A DNA stretch of 64,000 nt from Solirubrobacteraceae bacterium (GCA_025449845.1 JANWIP010000028.1:1-64000); one strand, 5' to 3'. Positions 8,121 to 17,674 are shown, counted from the first letter of the stretch. Notes: generated by a model not told the origin, from the sequence alone. Numbers and translations are program-made.

Positions 8121-8126
8121 TAGGCT
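8121..8126 (+). promoter_or_regulatory. -10 box of a leaderless folE2 promoter
   Basis: TAGGCT ends 9 bases before the GTG start of folE2 and no Shine-Dalgarno is present, so transcription probably starts at or next to the start codon. A TTGACT at 8016-8021 is a less likely upstream promoter element. Confidence 0.4.
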
Positions 8127-8135
8127 TGCCACCTA

Positions 8136-9164
8136 GTGCAGACGACGACAAGCACCAAATCCCCTGCGCCTGCGCACCAGGACGATGTGCAGGCGCGTAT
8201 GCCCACGATCCCGGTGGGTCTCTCGCGCGTAGGCGTGACGGGAGTGGAGAAGGTGGTACGGATTCGTGAGGAGCTGTTCTTCGCGCGCATGGAGTGCTTC
8301 GTTGACCTGAGCCATGAGCAGAAGGGCGCGCATATGTCGCGCTTTGATGAGGTCGTCAACGAGGCCATCGGCGAAGTGGTGCTGAGCGGCAGCGCCTTCC
8401 AGGCTGAGACGCTGGCGCAGCGCATCGCCGAGCTGGTGCGCGAGCGCCAGGGCGCGGCGCGGGCCGAGGTGACGATCGCCGCGCGCTATCCCGAGCACAA
8501 GCCGGCGCCCGTCTCAGGGGTGCAGACGCAGGAGATCTACACGCTCTATGGTCGCGCCGTGGCATCTCCACGCGGGACGCGCCGTATGGTGGGCGTTTCG
8601 GCGACGGGCATGACGGCCTGCCCGTGCGCGCAGGAGCTCGTTGCGGGCAGGGCGCGGGCGAGGCTCAGCGAGGATGGCTTCTCAGACGAGCAGATCGAGC
8701 GAATTCTGGAGCGTGTGCCGGTGGCGACGCACAACCAGCGGGGCCTGGGGACGCTGCACATCGGCTGCTTGGAGGACTGCGATGCGCAGATCGACGCCAA
8801 GGCGCTGCTTGAGATCGTCGAGGGCTCGATGTCCTCGGAGATCTATGAGCTGATGAAGCGCAGCGATGAGGTGGAGGTGGTGGAAAAGGCCCACCGCCGG
8901 CCGCGCTTCGTGGAGGACTGCGTACGTGAGATGTTGGCGGGGGTGGTGAAAGCGTTTCCCCATCTCGATGGCGCGAGCTTCGTGCTGGCGCGGCAGGAGA
9001 ACCTGGAGACGATTCATCAGCACAACGTGGTGGCCGAGCGTCACGGCTTGATGCGGGAGCTGCGCGATGAGCTTGAGTCGGGGACGCCGGGGGGCAGGCA
9101 GACGACGCTTGAGGAATGGCTCGACGGGGTTGGGTCAGAGAGTCTTCGAAGAGGAAGTACCTAA
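8136..9164 (+). CDS. folE2: GTP cyclohydrolase FolE2/MptA type
   Basis: A 342-residue member of the GTP cyclohydrolase IB family, which opens GTP to 7,8-dihydroneopterin triphosphate at the head of folate synthesis. Family hallmarks visible are GLSRVGVTGVEKVVRI, the SHEQKGAHMSRF stretch, the metal-site Cys in the MTACPCAQ segment, the THNQRG motif, and the C-terminal QENLETIHQHNVVAER. The length agrees with MptA-like members. The start is GTG at 8136, preceded by a TAGGCT box rather than a ribosome site. It is divergent from the sigma factor gene and converges on pgsA. Confidence 0.92.
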   Translation: MQTTTSTKSPAPAHQDDVQARMPTIPVGLSRVGVTGVEKVVRIREELFFARMECFVDLSHEQKGAHMSRFDEVVNEAIGEVVLSGSAFQAETLAQRIAELVRERQGAARAEVTIAARYPEHKPAPVSGVQTQEIYTLYGRAVASPRGTRRMVGVSATGMTACPCAQELVAGRARARLSEDGFSDEQIERILERVPVATHNQRGLGTLHIGCLEDCDAQIDAKALLEIVEGSMSSEIYELMKRSDEVEVVEKAHRRPRFVEDCVREMLAGVVKAFPHLDGASFVLARQENLETIHQHNVVAERHGLMRELRDELESGTPGGRQTTLEEWLDGVGSESLRRGST

Positions 9165-9367
9165 AGGGAGGGGGAGTGGTCTTCAAAATTTCTTGAAAGA
9201 GCGCAATGGTCTATACGGCGTAGATACCATTGATATCAAACTTTCAAAACGACACATGCCCACCCTGCGCTTTACAAAACGTTCACACGGCACTCCACCT
9301 CCAACGAGCGCTCCTCCCCTCCGGCACATGCAGCAGAGGCCCCCGGCTCACAGGGCCCTCAGGACCC
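9165..9367. other. AT-richer convergent intergenic region with imperfect palindromes
   Basis: Between the convergent folE2 and pgsA genes lies a stretch with visibly lower GC. It has an imperfect palindrome AATGGT-CTA...TAG-AT-ACCATT at 9205-9231 and a TTCAA...TTGAA pair just before it. It may serve as a bidirectional termination zone. No gene is seen. Confidence 0.4.
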
Positions 9368-9925
9368 CTAAATTCCGCCTGCGCCCTCCGTCTGCGCCTG
9401 CTGCATGTGCCGGCGCAGGCCAAAGAAGTAGTCAAGTCCCGAGAGCACCGTCACGAGCACGGCGAGGTAGACGAGCAACGACACCCAGAGCGGCTGGCCG
9501 TGGACGGCGATGACGGCGAGGATGGCGGCGATCTGCAGGCAGGTCTTGACCTTGCCGAACATCGAAGCACCCATGACGACGCCGGCCTGCGTGGCGCCTA
9601 GGCGCAGCACGGTCACGGCCAGCTCGCGCGTGATGATCACCATGGCCACCCACGCGGCAAGGCGGTTGAGCGAGACCAGCGAGATCAAGGCGGCGACGAT
9701 CAGCAGCTTGTCGGCGAGTGGGTCCATGAGCTTGCCGAAGGTGGTGATGGAGTCGCGCGCGCGCGCTAAGTAGCCGTCAACAAAGTCGGTCAAAGAGGCC
9801 AGCGCGAAGACGATCGCGGCGAGCACATCCCCCGAAGGGGTATTGCCCAGGAGGGCCACCACCAGCACAGGCACCAGCATGATGCGCGCGACGGTGAGCA
9901 GATTGGGGAGGTTGAGAGCGAACAT
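9368..9925 (-). CDS. pgsA: CDP-diacylglycerol--glycerol-3-phosphate 3-phosphatidyltransferase
   Basis: A 185-residue integral membrane enzyme that makes phosphatidylglycerol phosphate. It starts [15 protein letters not shown], the usual PgsA beginning. The CDP-alcohol phosphotransferase motif is visible as [27 protein letters not shown], with the two-aspartate pair at each end. Four to five further hydrophobic segments follow, for example [21 protein letters not shown]. An upstream in-frame start would add 26 residues rich in Arg and Gly that do not look like PgsA, so ATG at 9925 is chosen. There is no obvious Shine-Dalgarno. It is divergent from the aldo/keto reductase. Confidence 0.9.
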   Translation of the reverse strand: MFALNLPNLLTVARIMLVPVLVVALLGNTPSGDVLAAIVFALASLTDFVDGYLARARDSITTFGKLMDPLADKLLIVAALISLVSLNRLAAWVAMVIITRELAVTVLRLGATQAGVVMGASMFGKVKTCLQIAAILAVIAVHGQPLWVSLLVYLAVLVTVLSGLDYFFGLRRHMQQAQTEGAGGI

Positions 9926-10091
9926 GGTTGACTTGGAACGGCGAAGGTCCCGACTCGGTGGCCTGCCTGCCTGCCTGCCCCCGCGATGGGGGTGCCCCGC
10001 CATGGGGTGCGGCCGCCTGCGTCACCTTCTATGTATGGGCATTATGTCTTTCCTCGCCCGCACAGCCCGTCACGAAAGAGAGATGCCAGAG

Positions 10092-11075
<984 letters not shown>

Positions 11076-11164
11076 GCCTGGCGAAGCCGGCTGGATTGAG
11101 AAGGAGCGGGCCTGTGCGTGGGTGCACGGATAGGCCCAAGGGACGGAAGGCATGCCGAGCCCGC

Positions 11165-11170
11165 TAGGGT
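11165..11170 (+). promoter_or_regulatory. -10 box of a leaderless clpP promoter
   Basis: TAGGGT ends 10 bases before the clpP ATG at 11181, and no ribosome binding site lies between them. This fits the TANNNT-N6-10-start pattern seen at several genes of this window. Confidence 0.4.
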
Positions 11171-11180
11171 GGGCGCGAGT

Positions 11181-11762
11181 ATGCCGCTGATCCCAATGGT
11201 CATAGAGCGCACGGCGCGAGGCGAGCGCGAGTTCGACATCTACTCGCGCCTCTTGAACGAGCGCATCATCTTCCTCGGCACCCCGATCGACGATCAGGTG
11301 GCGAACCTCGTGGTGGCGCAGCTCCTGCACCTGGAGAGCCAGGACCCCGAAAAGGACATCTCGATCTACATCAACAGCCCGGGCGGCAGCGTCTACTCGG
11401 GCCTGGCGATCTACGACACGATGCACTTCGTCAAGCCTGACATCGCGACGATGTGCGTAGGCGTGGCGATGTCGATGGGCAGCCTGCTGCTGAGCGGCGG
11501 CACGAAAGGCAAGCGCGCAGCGCTACCCAACAGTCGCATCCTGATCCACCAGCCATCGGCAGGCTTTGAAGGCCAGTCGACGGACATCGAGATCCACGCC
11601 CGCGAGATCCTGGCGATCCGCGCGCGCCTGGACGGGATCTACGCCGAGCACACGGGCAAGTCTGAGGAGCAGGTGCGCAAAGACATGGAGCGCGACCGCT
11701 TCTTCACGGCCGAGCAGGCCCAGGAGTATGGCCTGATCGATCGGGTGCTCGAGAGTCACTGA
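11181..11762 (+). CDS. clpP: ATP-dependent Clp protease proteolytic subunit
   Basis: A 193-residue ClpP serine protease, which forms the tetradecameric chamber fed by ClpX or ClpC. The catalytic triad is S98 in [10 protein letters not shown]123 in ILIHQPS and D172 in ERDRFF. The N-terminal axial loop region [22 protein letters not shown] and INSPGGSV (oxyanion) are canonical. The start at 11181 gives the family N-terminus; an upstream GTG would add 21 unlike residues. No second clpP or clpX is adjacent, unlike the usual clpP1P2-clpX arrangement in actinobacteria, so this is probably one of several copies. Confidence 0.95.
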   Translation: MPLIPMVIERTARGEREFDIYSRLLNERIIFLGTPIDDQVANLVVAQLLHLESQDPEKDISIYINSPGGSVYSGLAIYDTMHFVKPDIATMCVGVAMSMGSLLLSGGTKGKRAALPNSRILIHQPSAGFEGQSTDIEIHAREILAIRARLDGIYAEHTGKSEEQVRKDMERDRFFTAEQAQEYGLIDRVLESH

Positions 11763-11892
11763 GCGCCGCGCACCCTAAAGGGCACAGGCGGGCGAGCGCG
11801 GGTCTTTGTAAAGAGAGGCTACGCCCCGGAGGGGCTCCGCCGTGTGGGCCGCGCTCAGCAGGTCTGAGGCTGGGTTGCATTAGCTTGCGTGC

Positions 11893-12705
11893 ATGTTGAG
11901 CCAGAGCGAAGTGATCCTGGGGGACAACCTTGAGGTGCTGCCCACCTTCGAGGACGGCGCCTTCCAACTGATCTACATCGATCCGCCGTTCAACACCGGC
12001 GGGGCGCAGACGCGTCGAACGCTGGAGACGCTGCCCGATGAAGCCGGTGACCGCAAAGGCTTCCAAGGCCGGCGCTACAAAACACGCCTGCTCGCGGAGT
12101 CCTCCTATCGCGACGAGTTCGAGGACTACTTGGTCTTCCTGGAGCCGCGCCTGCGCCAAGCGCATCGGCTGCTGGCGCAGAGCGGAACGCTGTACTTCCA
12201 CATCGACTACCGCGAGGCGCACTACTGCAAGCTGCTGCTGGACGAGATCTTCGGACGCAAGAGCTTCCTGAACGAGATCATCTGGGCGTATGACTACGGC
12301 GGGCGCACCAAGCGTCGCTGGCCGGCGAAGCACGACACCATCCTGGTGTACGTCAAAGACCCCTCGGCCTATCACTACGACAGCGAGGCGGTCGACCGCG
12401 AGCCGTACATGGCGCCGGGTCTGGTGACGCCGGAGAAGGTGGCAAAAGGCAAGCTGCCCACGGATGTGTGGTGGCACACGATCGTGGCCACCGGAGGCAG
12501 CGAGAAGACGGGTTATCCAACGCAGAAGCCGGAAGGAATCGTCAGACGCATGGTGCAGGCATCCACGCGCCCCGGCGACTGGTGCCTTGACTTTTTCTGT
12601 GGCAGTGGCACGCTGGGCGCGGTGGCCAAGCAGCTCGATCGCCGCTATGTGCTAATCGACAGCAACCCCGAGGCTGTGGCCATTGCGAGGCGGCGTCTGG
12701 GCTGA
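11893..12705 (+). CDS. Beta-class site-specific DNA methyltransferase (N6-adenine or N4-cytosine), orphan
   Basis: A 270-residue DNA methyltransferase. Catalytic motif IV comes first (YIDPPFNTG, residues 28-36) and the SAM motif I comes near the C-terminus (LDFFCGSGTLG), an order that defines the beta class. Between them are FLEPRLRQAHRLL, a target-recognition stretch, and the conserved HDTILVYVKD and TQKPEGIVRRMV motifs. No restriction endonuclease lies nearby, so it is an orphan, perhaps regulatory like CcrM. The target sequence cannot be read from the protein. A TAGCTT box at 11881-11886 ends 6 bases before the ATG. Confidence 0.88.
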   Translation: MLSQSEVILGDNLEVLPTFEDGAFQLIYIDPPFNTGGAQTRRTLETLPDEAGDRKGFQGRRYKTRLLAESSYRDEFEDYLVFLEPRLRQAHRLLAQSGTLYFHIDYREAHYCKLLLDEIFGRKSFLNEIIWAYDYGGRTKRRWPAKHDTILVYVKDPSAYHYDSEAVDREPYMAPGLVTPEKVAKGKLPTDVWWHTIVATGGSEKTGYPTQKPEGIVRRMVQASTRPGDWCLDFFCGSGTLGAVAKQLDRRYVLIDSNPEAVAIARRRLG

Positions 12706-12742
12706 GAGGCGCGCGAGATCAGGGCGCGCGAGATCAGCGCGC

Positions 12743-12771
12743 TTGCAGCGCTCCTACAGTTGTCTTACTAT
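12743..12771 (+). promoter_or_regulatory. Promoter of the S53 peptidase gene
   Basis: TTGCAG (12743-12748) and TACTAT (12766-12771) are separated by 17 bp. An AGGAGC Shine-Dalgarno lies before the ATG at 12837, so this gene has a conventional leader. Just upstream, the block GGCGCGCGAGATCA is repeated in tandem. Confidence 0.5.
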
Positions 12772-12836
12772 TGGTTCTCTTCTGACCATCTGACTTGGCG
12801 ACTGCCCTGGATCGCCGATGAACCATAGGAGCTGAC

Positions 12837-14444
12837 ATGCCTCACTCATCGGGCTTTACAGAAGTCGCCGGCAGCCATCGCGATCCACTGGAGGGAGCCA
12901 AGCGGGTGGGGCCGGTGGATCCACAGAGCGAGGTGACGGTCTCGCTGGTCGTCCGACGCGGCGGCTCAGGGAATGCGGCGGCGAGCGTCGCCAAGCTCGC
13001 TGAGACGGCCCCGGCCGAGCGAGAGCACGTCTCCCACGAGGAATTCGCTGCGCAGTACGGCGCCGATCCGGCTGATCTGGACGAGGTCAAGAAGTACGCC
13101 GAGCAGGCCGGACTGACCGTGACCCGCAGCAGCGCCGCGCGCAGGACGGTCGAGCTGCGTGGAAGCGCAGAGGCCATGAGCAAGGCGTTCGACGTGGAGC
13201 TGGACAACTACGAGCATCCCGGCGTGGGCACCTATCGCGGCCGGACTGGAACGGTAGGCGTACCGCAGGAGCTGAGCAAAGTGGTGCAGGCGGTCCTCGG
13301 GCTGGACAACCGCCCGCAGGCCGATCCCCGGATTCAGCCCCCCGCTGCGGTATCCGCCGGCGCGGCGGGCGGTGCCGCGGCGGCGGTCGCCGCGGGCTTC
13401 ACTCCCCCGCAGGTGGCCCAGATCTACGACTTCCCCAACGGCGCAGGTCAGAACCAGTGCATCGGCCTGATCGAGCTGGAAGGCGGCTACAACCCGAACG
13501 ACCTGAGCGAGTACTTCGCAGCGCTTGGTATCGCGGCACCAACGGTGCTCGACGTGGGCATCGATGGCTCCGGCAATGCGCCGGGCAGTGAAGCCGACGG
13601 CGAGGTAGTGCTCGACATCGACGTCTCGGGCTCGATCGCTAACCAGGCCACGATCGCGGTGTACTTCGCGCCGAACACCACCCAGGGGTTCCTCGACGCC
13701 ATCACCACCGCGGTGCACGACAGCACCAACAATCCAAGCGTCATCTCCATCAGCTGGGGATCGGCTGAGAAACGCTGGACTGAACAGACCGTCAACGCCA
13801 TGGATGCCGCGTTTGCCGATGCTGCGCTGCTCGGGGTCACAGTGTGCTGCGCCGCGGGAGACCATGGTGCCGGCGACAGTGAGGGTGATCGGCTGGCCCA
13901 CGCCGACTTCCCTGCGGCAAGCCCCCATGTGCTGGGCTGCGGCGGCACGCACCTGGAGGTCGATGGCAAGGCGATCACGCTCGAGAACGTCTGGAACGAC
14001 GGCAACGAATGGGCCACGGGTGGAGGCGTCAGCGAATACTTCCCGGTTCCGCCCTGGCAGGTGGGCGTGAACGTGCCTTCGGTCAATCCCGAAGGGCCCG
14101 CCAAAGGACGGTGTGTTCCCGACGTCGCCGGCGACGCCGATCGCGAAACCGGCTACATCATCCATTTGAATGGCGAAGACGGCCTGGTTGGTGGCACCAG
14201 CGCCGTCGCCCCGCTGTGGGCGGCGCTGGTGGCGATCCTCAACGAAAACCTCGGGCGCCGCGTGGGCCTGCTCAACCCGGTGCTCTACACAGCGCTGACC
14301 TCGCAGGTCGCCTTCAATGACATCGTCGAAGGCAGCAACGAACTGCCGGACGCGCCCGGCTACAGCGCCGCCGCTGGATGGGACGCCTGCACCGGCTGGG
14401 GCAGCCCGATCGGGAGCGAACTGCTCAACGCACTCGAACCGTAA
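12837..14444 (+). CDS. S53 family peptidase (sedolisin/kumamolisin type)
   Basis: A 535-residue acid serine-carboxyl peptidase with its propeptide. Residues 1 to about 160 form a pro-kumamolisin activation domain (VTVSLVVRRGG, EEFAAQYGADPADLDEVKKYAEQAG). In the catalytic domain the Glu-Asp pair is in EADGEVVLDID, the oxyanion Asp in CAAGDHGAG, and the nucleophile in GGTSAVAPLWAAL. A C-terminal calcium site is suggested by FNDIVEGSN...AGWDACTGWG. It has no N-terminal signal peptide, so export must be by another route or the enzyme is intracellular. It has its own promoter. Confidence 0.92.
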   Translation: MPHSSGFTEVAGSHRDPLEGAKRVGPVDPQSEVTVSLVVRRGGSGNAAASVAKLAETAPAEREHVSHEEFAAQYGADPADLDEVKKYAEQAGLTVTRSSAARRTVELRGSAEAMSKAFDVELDNYEHPGVGTYRGRTGTVGVPQELSKVVQAVLGLDNRPQADPRIQPPAAVSAGAAGGAAAAVAAGFTPPQVAQIYDFPNGAGQNQCIGLIELEGGYNPNDLSEYFAALGIAAPTVLDVGIDGSGNAPGSEADGEVVLDIDVSGSIANQATIAVYFAPNTTQGFLDAITTAVHDSTNNPSVISISWGSAEKRWTEQTVNAMDAAFADAALLGVTVCCAAGDHGAGDSEGDRLAHADFPAASPHVLGCGGTHLEVDGKAITLENVWNDGNEWATGGGVSEYFPVPPWQVGVNVPSVNPEGPAKGRCVPDVAGDADRETGYIIHLNGEDGLVGGTSAVAPLWAALVAILNENLGRRVGLLNPVLYTALTSQVAFNDIVEGSNELPDAPGYSAAAGWDACTGWGSPIGSELLNALEP

Positions 14445-14447
14445 GGG

Positions 14448-14630
14448 CGCGGCGCCTACGCGGAGGCGCGGGGCGCGGCGCCTGCGCGCAGGATTAGTAA
14501 GGGCGCGGCGCCCGGCGCCTGCGCGGAGGATCAGGGGGCGCGGCGCCTACGCAAGGGGCGCGGCGCCCGGCGCCTGCGCGGAGGATCAGGGGGCGCGGCG
14601 CCTACGCAAGGGGCGCAGCGCCTGCGCGCG
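14448..14630. repeat. GGCGCGGCGCC-based repeat cluster with a 55-bp tandem duplication
   Basis: The palindromic core GGCGCGGCGCC followed by T(A/G)CGC recurs about seven times between the S53 stop and the CaCA gene. Two identical 55-bp units lie at 14501-14555 and 14556-14610. Each core can form a small hairpin. It may act as a terminator or a recombination-prone spacer. Confidence 0.8.
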
Positions 14631-14649
14631 GGCTATTGTCGCGGGCGCC

Positions 14650-15864
14650 ATGGCCGGGATGACTCGCTTCGAGCGCGCCGCGCTGCTTTTGATCGCCTTT
14701 CTGGCGGCGCTCGCTGGAGTGGCCAACTACCAGGCCTGGGCCGCGGTGCCGCGCTTCGCTGTGGCGACGCTGGCGCTGGCGGGGCTCGCCTGGGTGGTGT
14801 CCTTCGCCACCGAGCAGCTCGGCGAGCGCTTCGGGCCGGCGATCACCGGCATGCTGCAGTCGACGCTCGGCAACCTGCCTGAGCTGTTCGTCGTGATCTT
14901 CGCGCTGCGCAAGGGCGAGCTGGTGGTGGCGCAGACGGCGATCATCGGCTCAATCTTCGCCAACGCATTGCTGGTGCTGGGGCTCGTGATCGTGATCGGC
15001 GCGCGCCGCTCGAGGGATGGGGTAATGCGCTTCTCCCATCGCCTGCCGAGCGACACCGCGACGCTGCTGCTGGTCGCCGTCTTCATCATCGTGCTGCTTG
15101 GCCTCTCCCTCGGCTCGCACGATCCCGCCAGCCATCACGTGAAGCAGATCTCGATCGTCGGCGCGGTCTGCCTGCTGGTCGTCTACTTCGCCTGGGTGAT
15201 CCCGTACCTGCGCGCGGACAAGCGGCCGGATGCGCCTGGGGGAGCGGGGGAGCCGTCCGCTGTCGCGTCACCTGCCGCTGGTGGAGTCCTTGCCACGGGT
15301 GGAGCCCCTGCCGTTGGTGGAGCCCTTGCCGTTGGTGTAGCCCCTGCCGCAGGCGAGACCCCCGCTGCGGGCGATGTCTCCGGCACGGGCGAGCACCCCG
15401 GACCGCGACTCTCGCTGCCGTTCACGCTCGTGCTGCTGGGCGTCGCCGGGGTCAGCTCGGCGTTCGTCTCGGACTGGTTCGTCAACGGTCTCTCGCCGGC
15501 GATTGAAGTGCTGAACCTCTCGCAGGCCTTCGCAGGCCTCGTGATCGTGGCGATCGCGGGCAACGCCGTCGAGAACGTTGCCGGCATGGTGCTCGCCTGG
15601 AAGGGTCGCTCGGATCTGGCCATCTCGGTCGTCAAGAACTCGGTCGCCCAGATCGCGGCGATGCTCTATCCGCTACTGGTGCTCATCTCGCTGCTGCTGG
15701 CAACCACGCTGACCTTCGCGCTGGCCCCCGTCTACGTCGGCGCCCTCGCCTTGACCGCCGTGGTCGTCTGGCAGGTCACCGGCGACGGCGAGGCGATGAT
15801 GTTTGAGGGGCTGGCCTTGGTGGCGCTCTATGTGATCCTTGCCACGCTCACTCTCTACGAGTAG
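14650..15864 (+). CDS. CaCA-superfamily cation/proton exchanger (Ca2+/H+ antiporter-like)
   Basis: A 404-residue membrane antiporter with two homologous halves. The alpha-repeat signatures are GNLPELFVVIFALRKGE in the first half and GNAVENVAGMVLAWKGRSD in the second; these conserved acidic residues bind the cation in Cax/ChaA proteins. About 11 hydrophobic segments are visible. The cytoplasmic loop between the halves (about residues 195-255) is a degenerate Ala/Gly/Pro/Val repeat. The upstream open frame reads through GC-rich repeats; the ATG at 14650 begins the first helix (MAGMTRFERAALLLIAF). TATTGT at 14634-14639 lies 10 bases before the start, so it may be leaderless. Confidence 0.88.
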   Translation: MAGMTRFERAALLLIAFLAALAGVANYQAWAAVPRFAVATLALAGLAWVVSFATEQLGERFGPAITGMLQSTLGNLPELFVVIFALRKGELVVAQTAIIGSIFANALLVLGLVIVIGARRSRDGVMRFSHRLPSDTATLLLVAVFIIVLLGLSLGSHDPASHHVKQISIVGAVCLLVVYFAWVIPYLRADKRPDAPGGAGEPSAVASPAAGGVLATGGAPAVGGALAVGVAPAAGETPAAGDVSGTGEHPGPRLSLPFTLVLLGVAGVSSAFVSDWFVNGLSPAIEVLNLSQAFAGLVIVAIAGNAVENVAGMVLAWKGRSDLAISVVKNSVAQIAAMLYPLLVLISLLLATTLTFALAPVYVGALALTAVVVWQVTGDGEAMMFEGLALVALYVILATLTLYE

Positions 15865-15946
15865 CTCTCGTTCCGCTTGCGGTCGCGCGCGTCGGGCGTG
15901 GCACGCGCGACCCAACCCCTCCTCAAAAGCATTTTTGACCTCTGTC

Positions 15947-16711
15947 TCAGCCGCGCGCCAGTCCGCTGATGAGCGCGCCGGCGACGCCACCGGCAGCGGC
16001 GGAGCTCATGTTGGAATCCATGCCCTCAAGCGGCGCGATGAACATCGTCTGGATCGCCAGCCGTCCTGGTCCCGTGAAGCGGTTCCACGTGAGCTTGCCG
16101 CCGCCGCCGAACATGCCTGTCTTCAGGCCCATCGTCACGGACTCCAGCTTCACGCTTGGGTCCTTGTAGAGCCAAGCCCCCGCCTCCACGTCGAGCTGCT
16201 CGCCTTGGCCGAGCTCCACCAGGAAGACGTTGCCGTGGCCGTGCAGCCACACCAGCGCGTCGCCCTCTGTCGCGCGGAATTTGTCCATGAAGAAACCCGT
16301 GCCGCCGAGCAGCATGTTCTGTACGCCTTTGATGCGTTCGAAGCTGTAGTCGAGGTTGTCCGTGGCGGCGATGAACTGGTGCTCGCGCACGTCCAGGCCT
16401 TCGCCTTGGCGCAGATGCAGCGGTATGCACTGGCCGGGTGAGTCGCGCGAGAAGGCGATGCGCCCGCTGCCGCTCGTGCGCGTTACGAAGAACTCAAGGC
16501 CCGCGATCTTACGCTTCATGCCGCCGGGTAGCTTCTTGAGCTCGATGTTCAGCTGCGTCTGCTTCCACAGCAGCACATGGTGCTCAAACATCACCGCGCG
16601 ATTGCTCACCTCGATCTGCAGCTCGGGCACCAGCTCGCCGCGCACGTGGTAGGTGACGCCTGCGAAGCTCTCGTCGTGGATCGTGCTCTGGATCGGCTCT
16701 GGCAGTTGCAT
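15947..16711 (-). CDS. AIM24 family protein
   Basis: A 254-residue protein of the AIM24/TIGR00266-like family (a trimeric beta-rich fold). Family features visible are YHVRGELVPELQIEVSNRAVMFEHHVLLW, GPGRLAIQTMF, and a central GDALVWLHGHGNVFLVELGQGE. The C-terminal GGVAGALISGLARG stretch is glycine/alanine rich. Its biochemical role is not established. A GAGGAGA Shine-Dalgarno precedes the ATG. It is divergent from the rpmG-secE operon. Confidence 0.85.
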   Translation of the reverse strand: MQLPEPIQSTIHDESFAGVTYHVRGELVPELQIEVSNRAVMFEHHVLLWKQTQLNIELKKLPGGMKRKIAGLEFFVTRTSGSGRIAFSRDSPGQCIPLHLRQGEGLDVREHQFIAATDNLDYSFERIKGVQNMLLGGTGFFMDKFRATEGDALVWLHGHGNVFLVELGQGEQLDVEAGAWLYKDPSVKLESVTMGLKTGMFGGGGKLTWNRFTGPGRLAIQTMFIAPLEGMDSNMSSAAAGGVAGALISGLARG

Positions 16712-16796
16712 CTGGTCTCCTCGCTAGGTTGGCCTTCAGGCGGTCGGAGACATTGCCACGCGACCGTTCGTCCCGTTGCGATAGGTTCGCGCCAAG

Positions 16797-16828
16797 CTAG
16801 CGCTCCCGTAGGCGGAAAAGAGCGCTAG
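16797..16828. promoter_or_regulatory. Perfect 9-bp inverted repeat upstream of rpmG
   Basis: CTAGCGCTC and GAGCGCTAG are separated by 14 bp. The element lies about 90 bp upstream of rpmG, and the right arm runs into TAGACT, a possible -10 element. It could be an operator for the operon or a stem-loop in its leader. A GC-rich stretch followed by GGGGTTTTT at about 16851-16863 may be an attenuator. Confidence 0.4.
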
Positions 16829-16919
16829 ACTTGGCTGCACCTCGCGCTTGGGCGGGGTTTTTCTTCGTCCCAGGCTGCCAGGGCACTCTTTCTTCCACCA
16901 CCACGCAGGGATTCTCTAC

Positions 16920-17084
16920 ATGGCTCGCGGAGACGTTCGGATAGCTATCACCCTCGCTTGCGAGGATTGCAAGCATCGCAACTATCAGACCAATAAGAGC
17001 AAGCGCAACAGCCCCGACCGGGTCTCGCTGCGCAAGTACTGTCGCTGGTGTCGGCACCACACCAGCCACCGGGAGACCCGCTAG
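16920..17084 (+). CDS. rpmG: 50S ribosomal protein L33
   Basis: A 54-residue L33. It keeps both zinc-ribbon pairs (CEDC and CRWC), so it is the zinc-binding C+ form, and it has the typical [21 protein letters not shown] core. L33 sits near the E site of the 50S subunit. It is the first gene of the rpmG-secE-nusG cluster, directly upstream of secE. Confidence 0.95.
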   Translation: MARGDVRIAITLACEDCKHRNYQTNKSKRNSPDRVSLRKYCRWCRHHTSHRETR

Positions 17085-17098
17085 CGCGGGATCGCGCT

Positions 17099-17674
17099 TT
17101 GGCTCGTGACCGCAAACGTGCGAAGCAGCGTGCGCAGCGCCGTGGCGCGGCCAAAACCAGCGGCGTGCCGGGGGCGCCGGGCACGCCGGGAGCCGCTGAG
17201 GGCCAGCAGCACGCCTCGCAGCTCACGCGCGCCGACCTGCCCGCCGCCCTGGGGCACATGGGCGATGTCGACGAGTTCGACGCGGCGCTCGTGCGCGGCG
17301 CCGGCGGTGTGCCGATGCCCGAGGGCTCGCCTCTGCCCGGCTCCGAGGATCTCACTGGACTGCCCGACGGCGACGGCGAGCAGCCTGATGGGAGCGACGA
17401 GGAAGCTGTCTCCGCGGGTAACGGCAAGGGCAACGGCGTCACCTCCGCGCCTGTGCGTGCCCCCGCGCGCCCCGATCGCTCCAACCTGTCATTGCCCAAG
17501 CGTGCCAGCGCCTTCCTGCGCGCCTCTTGGGCTGAGCTTCAGCGCGTGCAGTGGCCAAACCGCGCTCAGGTCACTCAGGCCACCGCTGTTGTACTGGGCT
17601 TTGTCGCTGTTGCCGGCATCTATTTCGGTGTCGCCGACTACGTGGCGAAGGAAGTCGTGGAAGCCATCCTCTAG
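17099..17674 (+). CDS. secE: Preprotein translocase subunit SecE with long N-terminal extension
   Basis: The C-terminal 60 residues are a canonical single-span SecE: LRASWAELQRVQWPNRAQVTQATAV followed by the transmembrane segment VVLGFVAVAGIYFGVADYV. It clamps SecY in the translocon. The preceding 130 residues or so form an extension of low complexity: a basic RKRAKQRAQRR start, a Gly/Pro/Ala region, then an acidic stretch with PDGDGEQPDGSDEE. The likely start is TTG at 17099, 14 bases after the rpmG stop; in-frame ATGs in this region do not give a better start. A typical SecE has only 60-130 residues. Confidence 0.85.
   Translation: MARDRKRAKQRAQRRGAAKTSGVPGAPGTPGAAEGQQHASQLTRADLPAALGHMGDVDEFDAALVRGAGGVPMPEGSPLPGSEDLTGLPDGDGEQPDGSDEEAVSAGNGKGNGVTSAPVRAPARPDRSNLSLPKRASAFLRASWAELQRVQWPNRAQVTQATAVVLGFVAVAGIYFGVADYVAKEVVEAIL

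Noticed and set aside
11893-12705. Restriction-modification system
   Set aside because: Only a methyltransferase is present; neither neighbour (ClpP, S53 peptidase) is an endonuclease or specificity subunit.
14317-14649. Longer N-terminus for the cation exchanger
   Set aside because: The upstream frame overlaps the S53 gene and the GC-rich repeats and would add a long Arg/Ala-rich stretch. The ATG at 14650 begins the first membrane helix.
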